This document shows positions 55,939-63,962 of a stretch of 64,000 nucleotides of DNA, in pieces. The notes beneath the pieces were generated by a model, which did no database searches, was not told the DNA's origin, and was given only the letters and a program-made list of their open reading frames with translations. The stretch spans positions 87,866 to 151,865 of the forward strand of contig NZ_KK211062.1 of NCBI RefSeq assembly GCF_000620065.1. Reading direction: 5' to 3'. Origin of the DNA: Meiothermus cerbereus DSM 11376. Lineage in GTDB: Bacteria; Deinococcota; Deinococci; Deinococcales; Thermaceae. How positions within the stretch are numbered: position 1 is the first letter of the stretch; the number at the start of each line of letters is the position of its first letter. The translations under genes were made by a program, and so were the position numbers.

Positions 55939-57404
55939 GCCACCTGCTCTCCATCTCCATCGGCCCCGTACAAGACTTCATCGCTGCGGCAAGGCGCACC
56001 GCCGACCTGTACGCGGGTTCGCAGATTCTACAAAAGCTGAGTAAGGCCGTGGCAGAGTATCTGCACCAAAACAATGCGAAACTGATCTTCCCGGCAGATA
56101 AAGATGCCGACGGGGCCAACAAGATTCTGGCCGAAGTCGAGGGCGAGCCCAAAGCCTTGGCGGAAGGGGCCCAAAAAGCGGCGCAGGAAAAGCTCGAGCG
56201 CCTCTGGCAAGAGACCGTCAAAGAGCTTTCTGCTGAGCACCGCAGCTTGATTAACCTAGAGCGGGCCCGAGAACAACTGGGGAGCCTCCTCGAGTTCTAC
56301 GCGGCCTGGGTTCCGTTTGACGGCAGCAACTACAGCGGCAAGCGCCAGGCCGTGGAACGCCTGCTGGCCGGACGCAAAGCCCTGCGCGACTTTGCCCCCA
56401 CATGGCAAAACGACGACGGGGTGCCCAAGTCGCCCCTCGACCCCTCCCGCGCTGCGGTCATAGACCCCCGCCGATGGGCAAAGGCGAGCGTGCGCTTACC
56501 CGACGATTCGTACCGCCCCCTACGCATTAAGCCCACCGAGCACCTGGACGCCGTCTCCTTGCTCAAGCGCTGCTATGGGGTGCTGAACTCAGACAAAGTG
56601 GTGGACACCCGCACCATGGCCCGGCGCTCCTGGAGGCCAGAAGCAGAACCTGACGAGCGCTACGGTGAGGACGACGATCACATCCAGGAGCCCCAGCCCT
56701 ACTTGGCCATCCTGGTAGCCGACGGCGACCGCATGGGTGAGTTAATTGGTCGCCAGGACAACCCCGATGCCCATCGCGCGCTTTCCAAAACACTGGACGG
56801 CTTCGCCCGCGAGGCCCAGAAGATAGTTCTGAAGTACCGCGGCTTTATGGTCTACTCTGGCGGCGACGATGTGCTGGCCTTTTTACCGGTAAACCAGGCC
56901 ATCGCCTGCGCACAAGAACTCTCTGAAGCCTTTCGCTACCAGGTACGCGGAACCCTTTCGGCGGGTATCGCCGTGGTGCACTACCGTGAACCCCTCTCGA
57001 TCTCGTTGCAAAACGCCAGAGAGGCCGAAAAAGCCGCCAAAAACGGGGGCCGCAATGCGCTGGCGGTGGCCCTGCACACCCGCGGTGGCGTACCCACTAC
57101 AGTCGTGCGCCGCTGGGACAACCTGCGCTGGCTCGAGCTGCTTCAGTCTTTTGCCCAGGGCGACCTTACGCAAGGGCTGGCCTACGAGCTGCGGGAGCTG
57201 GGCCGGGCGTGGCAGGACGGGATGAACGTGGCTTATTTGCAGGCCGAGGCCGAGCGCATTCTGGGCCGCAAAGAGCGCAAGAACCTTCGGCTTCCCTTGT
57301 TTGAGTCCCGTCAGGACCTCCTCAACTATGCCGACCAACTGGTGATTGCTCGCTTCCTAAGCGGCATCAAAACCGACGACAACCCGGAGGTGTCCCGTGC
57401 CTGA
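55935..57404 (+). CDS. cmr2: Cmr2/Cas10, cyclic oligoadenylate synthase subunit without HD domain
   Basis: 489 aa. The protein begins directly with the first Palm (SISIGPVQDFIAAARRTADLYAGSQ), so the N-terminal HD nuclease domain of many Cas10 proteins is missing. Palm 2 carries GGDD at 309-312 (YSGGDDVLAFLP) and VADGDRMG at about 261-268, so cyclic oligoadenylate synthesis should be intact. Loss of HD implies no Cas10 DNase activity here. The downstream CARF-RelE gene is the likely receiver of its signal. Overlaps cmr1 by 4 nt. Confidence 0.92.
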   Translation: MSHLLSISIGPVQDFIAAARRTADLYAGSQILQKLSKAVAEYLHQNNAKLIFPADKDADGANKILAEVEGEPKALAEGAQKAAQEKLERLWQETVKELSAEHRSLINLERAREQLGSLLEFYAAWVPFDGSNYSGKRQAVERLLAGRKALRDFAPTWQNDDGVPKSPLDPSRAAVIDPRRWAKASVRLPDDSYRPLRIKPTEHLDAVSLLKRCYGVLNSDKVVDTRTMARRSWRPEAEPDERYGEDDDHIQEPQPYLAILVADGDRMGELIGRQDNPDAHRALSKTLDGFAREAQKIVLKYRGFMVYSGGDDVLAFLPVNQAIACAQELSEAFRYQVRGTLSAGIAVVHYREPLSISLQNAREAEKAAKNGGRNALAVALHTRGGVPTTVVRRWDNLRWLELLQSFAQGDLTQGLAYELRELGRAWQDGMNVAYLQAEAERILGRKERKNLRLPLFESRQDLLNYADQLVIARFLSGIKTDDNPEVSRA

Positions 57405-58527
57405 ACGTGTGCTGGAAATCCAAGCTATAGCCCCCTTGCTCTGGCGCGACGGGCGGCCCTTTGCTGCTGCCGAGGGCAGCGAGACCACCGCCCGGAGCCT
57501 GAGTTTGCCCTTGCCCAGCACGGTGGCGGGCTTTGTGCGGACTCAGGTAGGCAAGGGGCGGGGCCTCTCCTTCGACGACCCCCAAGCCCTGCAAAACCTG
57601 CACGGGCTTCAGGTCTGTGCGCCGCTGCTGGTTCGTGGGGGGCAGTTTGTGCTGCCCGCCCCACGCGACGCGGTGATCTACAAGAAAGACGAGAAACTGC
57701 AGGTGATGCGGCTTTTGCCCAAAGCCCTCGAGGCCGGGCACGGGTGCGACCTGCCGGAGGGGCTGCTGCCCCTCGAGGTGACCGAGGACATCAAGCCCGA
57801 AAGCGGCTACAACTTCTGGACGGCAGACGACCTGACCTGCTGGCTGCTGGGCCAGGAGGTGGTGCCCCAGAAGATAGGGGGCTTGCCCGAGGAGACTCGC
57901 ATACATGTGGGCATCGACCCGGCCACCGGAAAGGCCAACGAAGGCGTGCTGTACAGCGTAACGTATAGGCGCTTGGAGAGTCTCGAGGAAAGCCAGTACC
58001 ACCCCTGGAGCATCCGGGCCAGGGTCAAGCTGTCCGAGGGGGAGGAGCCCGAACCTCTGGGCTACCTGGGGGGTGAGGCCCGCCCGGTGCGGGTGTCGGC
58101 TTACCCCAATGCCGAGCTAAGCAAACACTGGTTCGACTGCCCCGCTGAAATCAACGAAGCCTTCGCCAGGCTCAAGGCCGGGGACAGGGTGCGGATGGTG
58201 CTGGCTACCCCGGCGCTTTTTGAGGGCGGCTGGAGGCCGGGCTGGCTGGATAAGTTCGGGCAGATGAACCTGCCCGCAGGGGTGGGCACGGTTCGGCTAA
58301 AGCTGGTGGCCGCAGCGGTAGGTCGGCGTGAGCCGGTGAGCGGCTGGAGCCTGCGCGAGCGGAAGCCCCGGCCTGTGCGCTGGATGGTTCCGGCAGGCAG
58401 TGTGTACTTCTTTGAGATAGAAAAGGGCGACCCCAGCCGGTTGCTGGAAAGCTGGCTGCGCCCGGTCAGTGACCACCAACAAGACCGCAAAGACGGTTTT
58501 GGTCTTGCGTTATGGGGAGTGTGCTAA
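57397..58527 (+). CDS. cmr3: Cmr3, type III-B RAMP subunit
   Basis: 376 aa with a GTG start. Cmr3 is the Cas5-like subunit that holds the crRNA 5' tag and contacts Cas10. Typical segments: IAPLLWRDGRPF, SLSLPLPSTVAGFVRTQ near the N-terminus and DRKDGFGLALWG at the C-terminus. It overlaps cmr2 by 8 nt. Confidence 0.9.
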   Translation: MPERVLEIQAIAPLLWRDGRPFAAAEGSETTARSLSLPLPSTVAGFVRTQVGKGRGLSFDDPQALQNLHGLQVCAPLLVRGGQFVLPAPRDAVIYKKDEKLQVMRLLPKALEAGHGCDLPEGLLPLEVTEDIKPESGYNFWTADDLTCWLLGQEVVPQKIGGLPEETRIHVGIDPATGKANEGVLYSVTYRRLESLEESQYHPWSIRARVKLSEGEEPEPLGYLGGEARPVRVSAYPNAELSKHWFDCPAEINEAFARLKAGDRVRMVLATPALFEGGWRPGWLDKFGQMNLPAGVGTVRLKLVAAAVGRREPVSGWSLRERKPRPVRWMVPAGSVYFFEIEKGDPSRLLESWLRPVSDHQQDRKDGFGLALWGVC

Positions 58528-58529
58528 AC

Positions 58530-59324
58530 ATGAAAGCAAAAGCGATTTTCTGGCAGGCCCTTACGCCGGTGCACCCCGGAACCGGGCAGGACTCGAGCAG
58601 CGTGATTGACCTTCCGGTAGCCCGCGAGGCGGCCACGGGTTTTCCGGTGATACCGGCCAGCAGCCTTAAAGGGGTGTTGCGCGACGGGCGCAGTGATGAG
58701 GCGGCCAATAAGATTTTTGGCTCGCTCGAGCAGATGGGCGAGCTGACCCTCACCGATGCCCGCTTGTTGTTGCTACCGGTGCGCTCGTATACTGGAACCT
58801 TTGCCCTCATTACCTGTCCGTTGGTCTTGCAGCGTTTGGAGCGCGACGCGGCGGCCCTGGGCAGGCCGCTTAACTTGCCCCTGGCAAACGTAGAGGGCGA
58901 GCAGGCCCTAGCCGGAAGTGCCATCCAGCACAACAACCAGGTGATTTTGGAGGACATCGACCTACAGGTAAAGGGCCCCTCTGAAGCGTTGGCTAAAGCC
59001 ATGAGCCAGGTGGTTTTTGGAAAAGAGGAGCCTTACTTTACTGAGCGTTTTGCCCTGGTCAGCAACGATGTGTTTGGCTACTTTTGCCAGACCGGCCTCG
59101 AGGTCATCGCTCGAGTACGCCTGGAAAGCGAGACCAAGACTGTAGCCAACGGGGCTCTGTGGTACGAGGAAGCCATCCCTGCCGAGGCGATCTTCTCGAG
59201 CTTCGCCATCGCCAAAGACCAAGCCCATTTTGCCGAGCTGGACAAGAACCCCTACCTTCAGATTGGTGGCAAAGCCAGTGTGGGCCGGGGTTTGCTGCGG
59301 CGCTTAGGGGGTGAGCAAGCGTGA
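58530..59324 (+). CDS. cmr4: Cmr4, type III-B backbone and target-RNA nuclease
   Basis: 264 aa from ATG 58530 (MKAKAIFWQALTPVHPG); an ATG 18 nt earlier overlaps cmr3 and is possible. The catalytic Asp of Cmr4 corresponds to D27 in VIDLPVARE, which is present, so cleavage of target RNA should be retained. SSLKGVLR and the C-terminal GGKASVGRGLL glycine loop are typical. Confidence 0.92.
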   Translation: MKAKAIFWQALTPVHPGTGQDSSSVIDLPVAREAATGFPVIPASSLKGVLRDGRSDEAANKIFGSLEQMGELTLTDARLLLLPVRSYTGTFALITCPLVLQRLERDAAALGRPLNLPLANVEGEQALAGSAIQHNNQVILEDIDLQVKGPSEALAKAMSQVVFGKEEPYFTERFALVSNDVFGYFCQTGLEVIARVRLESETKTVANGALWYEEAIPAEAIFSSFAIAKDQAHFAELDKNPYLQIGGKASVGRGLLRRLGGEQA

Positions 59325-59716
59325 AGATGCCCCAAACCAGGAGCCAAAAAGACATGAAGCTGGCGCTGGATCTGGTAGGCAGCCTGGAAGGGGCCGACCC
59401 CGAACTCAAGCGAATTTACGGCGGTCTGTGCCACAACTTCCCGGTGATGGTGATGCAGAGCGGGCTGTGCCAGGCGGTGGCCTTCAGCGCCGACAAGGCC
59501 AACGGCGAGGGCAGCCGGGCCAGGGCGCACCAGAAATTGCTCGAGCACGTCGGGGTCATTCTTGGCGTAAAGGGCAGCTTACTGGAGCATCTACAGTCGG
59601 TACCGACCCCAACCTATATGCACCACACCCGGCGGGTACTGGACGCCTGGGTGTACTTCAAGCGCTTTACAGTGAGCGTACTCAAGGTAAAAGCAGGTGA
59701 AGATTATGCGAGCTAG
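59321..59716 (+). CDS. cmr5: Cmr5, type III-B small subunit
   Basis: 131 aa with a GTG start that overlaps cmr4 by 4 nt (GTGA). All-helical and of normal length; TRSQKDMKLALDLV and the C-terminal HHTRRVLDAWVYFKRF fit the family. Cmr5 lines the filament next to the target RNA. Confidence 0.86.
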   Translation: MKMPQTRSQKDMKLALDLVGSLEGADPELKRIYGGLCHNFPVMVMQSGLCQAVAFSADKANGEGSRARAHQKLLEHVGVILGVKGSLLEHLQSVPTPTYMHHTRRVLDAWVYFKRFTVSVLKVKAGEDYAS

Positions 59717-60701
59717 CCGTCTCAACCTTCCCCCACCCGCCAACGCAGGCCTGGCCCTGCAACGCTATTTGCGTGCCCATGATGAGCAGAAAGCAGCCGC
59801 CAGGGAGCTGATCGAGATCATCACCCAGACCCCCATCAGCCCTGCCTACAAAGAGGCCTTCGAGCGCTGGAAGACTGCTCTTCCCGGAGCAATTTTCCTC
59901 GAGGCCACTACCCGTACTCCCCTGGCCATCGGCCTGGGCAATGCCAGCCCACTAGAAAACGGCCTGACCATCCACCACACCTACGCTATGCCCTATCTGC
60001 CGGGCAGCGCGCTCAAGGGGTTAGTGCGCCGGGCTGCCGACCGCTTTGGCCTGAGCCCGCAGGAGAAAGCAGTTTTGCTGGGCGAAGGCCCCGACTCCAG
60101 AAAGAAAACCCAGGGTAACGCCGCCCACCTGGTCTACTGGGACGGCTGGCTGGATCCGGCCAGTGCCCAGCCCTTCCAGAAGGACGTCATCACCGTGCAC
60201 CACCAGGACTACTACAACAAGCGCGGTGCCGACGACACCTGGCCCAGCGACTTCGACGACCCCAATCCGGTGAGCTTCTTATCGGTAAAACCAGGTGTAA
60301 AGTTTTACATCGCCCTCTCGAGCAGTTCTCAACTCGCCGAGGTCTGGCTCCACACTGCCGCCGCGCTGCTCAAGTGGGGCCTGGAAAACCTGGGCTTAGG
60401 GGGCAAGACTAATGCGGGCTACGGCTACTTCGCGGTGCAACTACCCCCCCGGCCCAAGTCCGAGTACGAGCAGGGCCTCGAGCTTTTGGCTCAGTACAAA
60501 AACCGCATCGACAGGATCAAGCCCGCCAACGAGCGTGGCGAGCTGAACTACTTCCTGCAGGAGTTGCGCGGCAAGCCCACGGTTTTGCGTATGCCCACCC
60601 TGGAAGCCCTGCGGCACCACCTGCAGGAATGGAAGGTCTGGAACCCCAGCAAAAACCCACAGCACGCAGAAATCCAGCAGTTATTGGAGGAACAGTCTTG
60701 A
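59706..60701 (+). CDS. cmr6: Cmr6, type III-B RAMP subunit
   Basis: 331 aa from ATG 59706; a GTG at 59697 is an alternative. RAMP family segments are TRTPLAIGLGNASPLENGLTIHHTY, then YLPGSALKGLVRR, and GLGGKTNAGYGYF as the glycine-rich loop. It caps the Cmr4 filament at the crRNA 3' side with Cmr1. The stop overlaps the next start by 4 nt (TTGA). Confidence 0.9.
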   Translation: MRASRLNLPPPANAGLALQRYLRAHDEQKAAARELIEIITQTPISPAYKEAFERWKTALPGAIFLEATTRTPLAIGLGNASPLENGLTIHHTYAMPYLPGSALKGLVRRAADRFGLSPQEKAVLLGEGPDSRKKTQGNAAHLVYWDGWLDPASAQPFQKDVITVHHQDYYNKRGADDTWPSDFDDPNPVSFLSVKPGVKFYIALSSSSQLAEVWLHTAAALLKWGLENLGLGGKTNAGYGYFAVQLPPRPKSEYEQGLELLAQYKNRIDRIKPANERGELNYFLQELRGKPTVLRMPTLEALRHHLQEWKVWNPSKNPQHAEIQQLLEEQS

Positions 60702-61756
60702 GCAGTGTCATCCTCACCACCGTCGGCACCAGCCTCCTCATCAACGCCAAGCGGGACGGGCTGGTTTCGGATCAGGAAATCCTGCGTTATCTGGCCCAGG
60801 ACCCCAAAAAGGCCAGCGCCGAGACCAACTCGCTGTTGCGCGTCCTCCAGCCGGGCGACGAAATTGTGCTGCTGCACAGCGCCACCGAGGAAGGCCGCAA
60901 GGCTGCTCAACTGCTACAAGAATACTGGCGGCAACAGGGGGTGGCCTGCGGCCTGGTTGAGATTGCCGGCCTAGCCTACGAGGCCCAGGGCTTTGTGGAC
61001 TATGGCCTGAAAAACTTTGTACGCACTTTGGCAGGGGAGATTCGCAAGGCGGCCCGGAAGCAGAAAGAGGTGATCATCAACGCCACGGGGGGCTTCAAGG
61101 CCGAGATTTCCTACGCCACCGTGCTGGGGCTGGTCTTCAAGGTTCCGGTCTGTTACATTCACGAGCAGTTCAGGGAAATTGCCATCCTTCCGCCTACACC
61201 TATTAGCTGGGACAGCAGCCTGTTTGTCTGGTACGCCGACTTTTTCGAGTGGCTGAGCGCGGGCGAGGGTGGGCTGCGGCCCAAGGCCGAAGCTGAGCCC
61301 AGGGCCGCTTTGCTGCCGGAGGAGGCCCAGGTGCTGCTGGAGGAGTTCGAGCTGGACGGGCAGGCTTACTTGGGCCTCTCGCCGCTGGGCGAAGCCTACC
61401 TGGAAGCCTTCAAGAACGAGCTCGAGCAAGCCCAGAGCGTTCCAGTCTATCTTTCCAACAAAGCCCGGCGCTCGCTGGAGGCCCTCGAGCCCGCCACCCA
61501 GGATCGCTACCGCAAGCTGCTAGAGCGCCTGCGCCTGCCCAACCGCGCGCTCATCAGCGAGCTCAAAAGCGGCGGGGGCGATGCTTTGGGCTACCCCAAA
61601 GGCAAGGTGGATGAGCGGCTCTTTTACGCCGAAAAGGAGGGCAAGCTGTATGTGTTTGCCCTGACCCGCCACGGCCCCGAGTACGAGAAGTTTTGCCAGG
61701 AAGGCTTTTACTGGCGCGACTACCCGCCCCAGGATTTCACCCTTTGGGAGGGCTAG
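60698..61756 (+). CDS. CARF-RelE effector (Cami1-like) of the type III system
   Basis: 352 aa from a TTG start at 60698, supported by GGAGG 7 nt upstream and the overlap with cmr6. Residues 1-175 are an APE2256-type CARF domain (TTVGTSLL at 8-15, NATGGFKAE at 128-136). Residues about 195-245 look like a winged helix. Residues about 250-335 resemble RelE: helices KARRSLEALE and QDRYRKLLERL, then YPKGKVDERLFYAEKEGKLYVFAL. K301, K303, R307, R324 and Y329 align with the catalytic K52, K54, R61, R81 and Y87 of E. coli RelE. CARF-RelE proteins (Cami1) are ribosome-dependent mRNases switched on by cyclic oligoadenylate. The RelE call is by eye. Confidence 0.82.
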   Translation: MSSVILTTVGTSLLINAKRDGLVSDQEILRYLAQDPKKASAETNSLLRVLQPGDEIVLLHSATEEGRKAAQLLQEYWRQQGVACGLVEIAGLAYEAQGFVDYGLKNFVRTLAGEIRKAARKQKEVIINATGGFKAEISYATVLGLVFKVPVCYIHEQFREIAILPPTPISWDSSLFVWYADFFEWLSAGEGGLRPKAEAEPRAALLPEEAQVLLEEFELDGQAYLGLSPLGEAYLEAFKNELEQAQSVPVYLSNKARRSLEALEPATQDRYRKLLERLRLPNRALISELKSGGGDALGYPKGKVDERLFYAEKEGKLYVFALTRHGPEYEKFCQEGFYWRDYPPQDFTLWEG

Positions 61757-61792
61757 GCCCCAATAAGCTGACGCAATACGGGAGGTATTGGA

Positions 61793-62443
61793 ATGGACGA
61801 TTCGGACGATGTATTTTCCGATATAACCCCCACCCCGCCCCAACCTGACCCGTTGCCTCTGAGTGCACTGGCCCAGTACACCTACTGCCCCCGCCGGGCA
61901 GCCTTGATTCTGCTCGAGGGTGAGTGGGAAGACAACGAGTTCACCCTGCGCGGTACGCGCGCTCACGAGAACGTGGACATCCCCGAAGGGCTCTTGCGCG
62001 AAGGGGTCTGGGTGGAGCGTGGGCTACCGCTGTGGTCGGAGCGGCTGGGGCTTACGGGTCGGGCCGATGTGGTGGAGTTTGTGGAAGGCAGGCCTTACCC
62101 GGTGGAGTACAAGGTGGGCAAGCGGTGGCCCCGCGAGCTGGCCCGCCAAGCCGCCGAGGTGCAGCTTTGCGCCCAGGCCTTGTGCCTGGAAGAGATGTTC
62201 GGCCAGAGCGTGATGGAGGGGGCTTTGTTCAGCAAGGCCAGTCAGCGCCGCCGCGAGGTGAAGTTTACCCCCGAGCTGCGGGCCGCCACCCTGGCTACCA
62301 TCAGCGCCCTGCGTAAGCTCTTGCAGCAAGGGCGCCTGCCCTCGCCCGCTGCCGACGAGCGCTGCAAGCACTGCTCGTTGCTGGCCGTATGTATGCCCCA
62401 GGTGCTCCAGGCCCTGCGGGCCTGGCAGTCCCTAAAGCCATGA
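61793..62443 (+). CDS. cas4: Cas4, adaptation nuclease
   Basis: 216 aa. Cas4 trims prespacers and helps choose PAM-adjacent ends. The iron-sulfur Cys are YCPRR (about 32) and the C-terminal CKHCSLLAVC. The RecB-type nuclease residues are in TGRADVVEF and VEYKVGKRW. A 36-bp gap (61757-61792) separates it from the effector gene, the largest in the cas operon, and GGGAGG precedes the ATG. A separate promoter for the adaptation genes is possible. Confidence 0.93.
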   Translation: MDDSDDVFSDITPTPPQPDPLPLSALAQYTYCPRRAALILLEGEWEDNEFTLRGTRAHENVDIPEGLLREGVWVERGLPLWSERLGLTGRADVVEFVEGRPYPVEYKVGKRWPRELARQAAEVQLCAQALCLEEMFGQSVMEGALFSKASQRRREVKFTPELRAATLATISALRKLLQQGRLPSPAADERCKHCSLLAVCMPQVLQALRAWQSLKP

Positions 62444-63459
62444 CCAGCGAGCTTCTGAACACCCTATACATCCAGACCCAGGGCGTGTACCTGCGCCTCG
62501 AGGGCGATACCCTGCGCATCCAGCACGAAGACGTAACCTTACGCAACGTGCCGCTGCACCACCTGGGAGGCCTGGCGCTGTTTGGTAATGTGCTGATCTC
62601 GCCCTTTTTGCTGGCCCGCTGCGCCGAGGAGGGCCTCGAGGTGAGCTGGTTTAGCGAGTCGGGCCGCTTTTTTGGCCGTTTGAGCGGGCCGGTTTCGGGC
62701 AATGTGCTGTTGCGGCAGGCCCAGTACCGCGCCCTGGACGACCCCAAAAGCCGCCTTTATCTGTCCCAGCGCTTTGTGGAGGGCAAGCTAAAAAACGCCC
62801 GCCTGGTCTTGCAACGGGCGCTGCGTGAGCGAGGCGAAACTGAAGCCCTGGTGAGCGCCCTGGCCGAGCACGAGGCCGCTTTGCGCCAACTTCCCCAGGC
62901 TCGAACGGTGGACGAGGTGCGGGGCCTCGAGGGCAGCGCCGCCAGCGCCTACTTTGCCGCCTTTGGCGACCTCTTGCTCTCGGGCGAGTTCCGCTTCGGT
63001 GGGCGCAACAAACGCCCCCCGCGCGACCCGGTTAATGCCCTCCTGGGCTTTGTGTATGCCCTGCTCACCACCCAGTGCACGGCTGCATTGGAGGGCGTAG
63101 GGCTCGACCCCCAGGGGGGCTTTCTGCATGCCCTGCGGCCCGGACGCAACGCCCTGGCCCTCGATCTGATGGAAGAGTTCCGGGCCTGGTGGGCCGACCG
63201 GCTGGCCCTATCGCTTTTGAACCGCAAGCAGCTCACCCCCGAACACTTTGAGGCCCGCCCCGGTGGCGCGGTGCTCTTGGGCGAGGAGGGCCGCAAGGTG
63301 GTGATTACGGCCTTCCAGAGCCGCCGGCAAGAGACCGTGCAGCACCCCTTGTTCAAGGAGCCTGTGCCAGTAGGCACACTGCCGCACATCCAGGCCCGCC
63401 TGCTGGCCCGCTACCTGCGGGGCGACCTGCCCCAGTATCTGCCTTTTGTGGGGAGGTGA
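62440..63459 (+). CDS. cas1: Cas1, type I-C integrase
   Basis: 339 aa from ATG 62440, overlapping cas4 by 4 nt; an upstream extension to 62389 lies inside cas4 and is rejected. The catalytic metal ligands are Glu in AALEGVGLDP, His in GGFLHALRPGR and Asp in LALDLMEEFRAWWAD. This pattern is the I-C type. It integrates new spacers at the leader end of both arrays. Confidence 0.95.
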   Translation: MTSELLNTLYIQTQGVYLRLEGDTLRIQHEDVTLRNVPLHHLGGLALFGNVLISPFLLARCAEEGLEVSWFSESGRFFGRLSGPVSGNVLLRQAQYRALDDPKSRLYLSQRFVEGKLKNARLVLQRALRERGETEALVSALAEHEAALRQLPQARTVDEVRGLEGSAASAYFAAFGDLLLSGEFRFGGRNKRPPRDPVNALLGFVYALLTTQCTAALEGVGLDPQGGFLHALRPGRNALALDLMEEFRAWWADRLALSLLNRKQLTPEHFEARPGGAVLLGEEGRKVVITAFQSRRQETVQHPLFKEPVPVGTLPHIQARLLARYLRGDLPQYLPFVGR

Positions 63460-63461
63460 GC

Positions 63462-63761
63462 ATGGAGCGCCTGGACATTCTGGTGACCTACGACGTCAAC
63501 GTTACATCCGACGACGGCCAGGCCCGACTGGCCCGGGTGGCCAAGGTCTGCAAAAACTTTGGGCAGCGGGTGCAGATGTCGGTATTTGAGTGCCGGGTTA
63601 CGCGAGCGCAGCTCGAGGATCTGGAGGCCAAGCTGCTCAAAATCATCGAGCCCGACAAAGACAGCCTGCGTATCTACACCCTACCCGGAGGCCGCCAAAA
63701 GTGCCTGCGGGTACACGGCCAAGACCGCTACACCGACTTCGACGATCCACTGGTGGTCTAG
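63462..63761 (+). CDS. cas2: Cas2, adaptation protein
   Basis: 99 aa from ATG 63462, which has GGGAGG five nt upstream; a GTG at 63456 overlapping cas1 is an alternative. The ferredoxin-fold start is LDILVTYDVNV (with the conserved Asp), followed by RVQMSVFECRV and SLRIYTL. It is the last gene of the cas operon. Confidence 0.94.
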   Translation: MERLDILVTYDVNVTSDDGQARLARVAKVCKNFGQRVQMSVFECRVTRAQLEDLEAKLLKIIEPDKDSLRIYTLPGGRQKCLRVHGQDRYTDFDDPLVV

Positions 63762-63769
63762 CCCACCCT

Positions 63770-63803
63770 GGCACTTGCTTTGCGCGAACCCCAAGCAAGT
63801 GCC
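63770..63803. terminator. Hairpin at the end of the cas operon
   Basis: A perfect 11-bp stem GGCACTTGCTT / AAGCAAGTGCC with a 12-nt loop, 8 bp after the cas2 stop. A second, competing 13-bp stem (63780-63792 with 63814-63826) uses part of the same DNA, so two alternative folds are possible. No T-run follows. Confidence 0.55.
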
Positions 63804-63962
63804 AAAACCCAGGGGGGTTCGCGCAAGCCGAGAAATCGGCCAGGGGACATTGAAAACCCGCATTTGCCTCACCCCGCGCCACCCCGCGTCGGAAGCACTT
63901 TTGGGGGGGTTCGCGCAAACCCCCCCTTGAACCCCGTCCAGCACGCACGCTAGAATGAGGCC
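63781..63962 (+). promoter_or_regulatory. Leader of the right CRISPR array
   Basis: 182 bp between cas2 and the first repeat. Its two ends (63781-63826 and 63919-63962) together equal the 90-bp left leader. The middle 92 bp (63827-63918) are extra. GGGGGGTTCGCGCAA occurs at 63812-63826 and again at 63904-63918. A GGGGGGTT / AACCCCCC hairpin (63904-63925) lies about 37 nt from the first repeat. Confidence 0.88.

Noticed and set aside
63559..63930. Frames running from cas2 into the right leader
   Set aside because: They overlap cas2 out of frame and then translate leader DNA.
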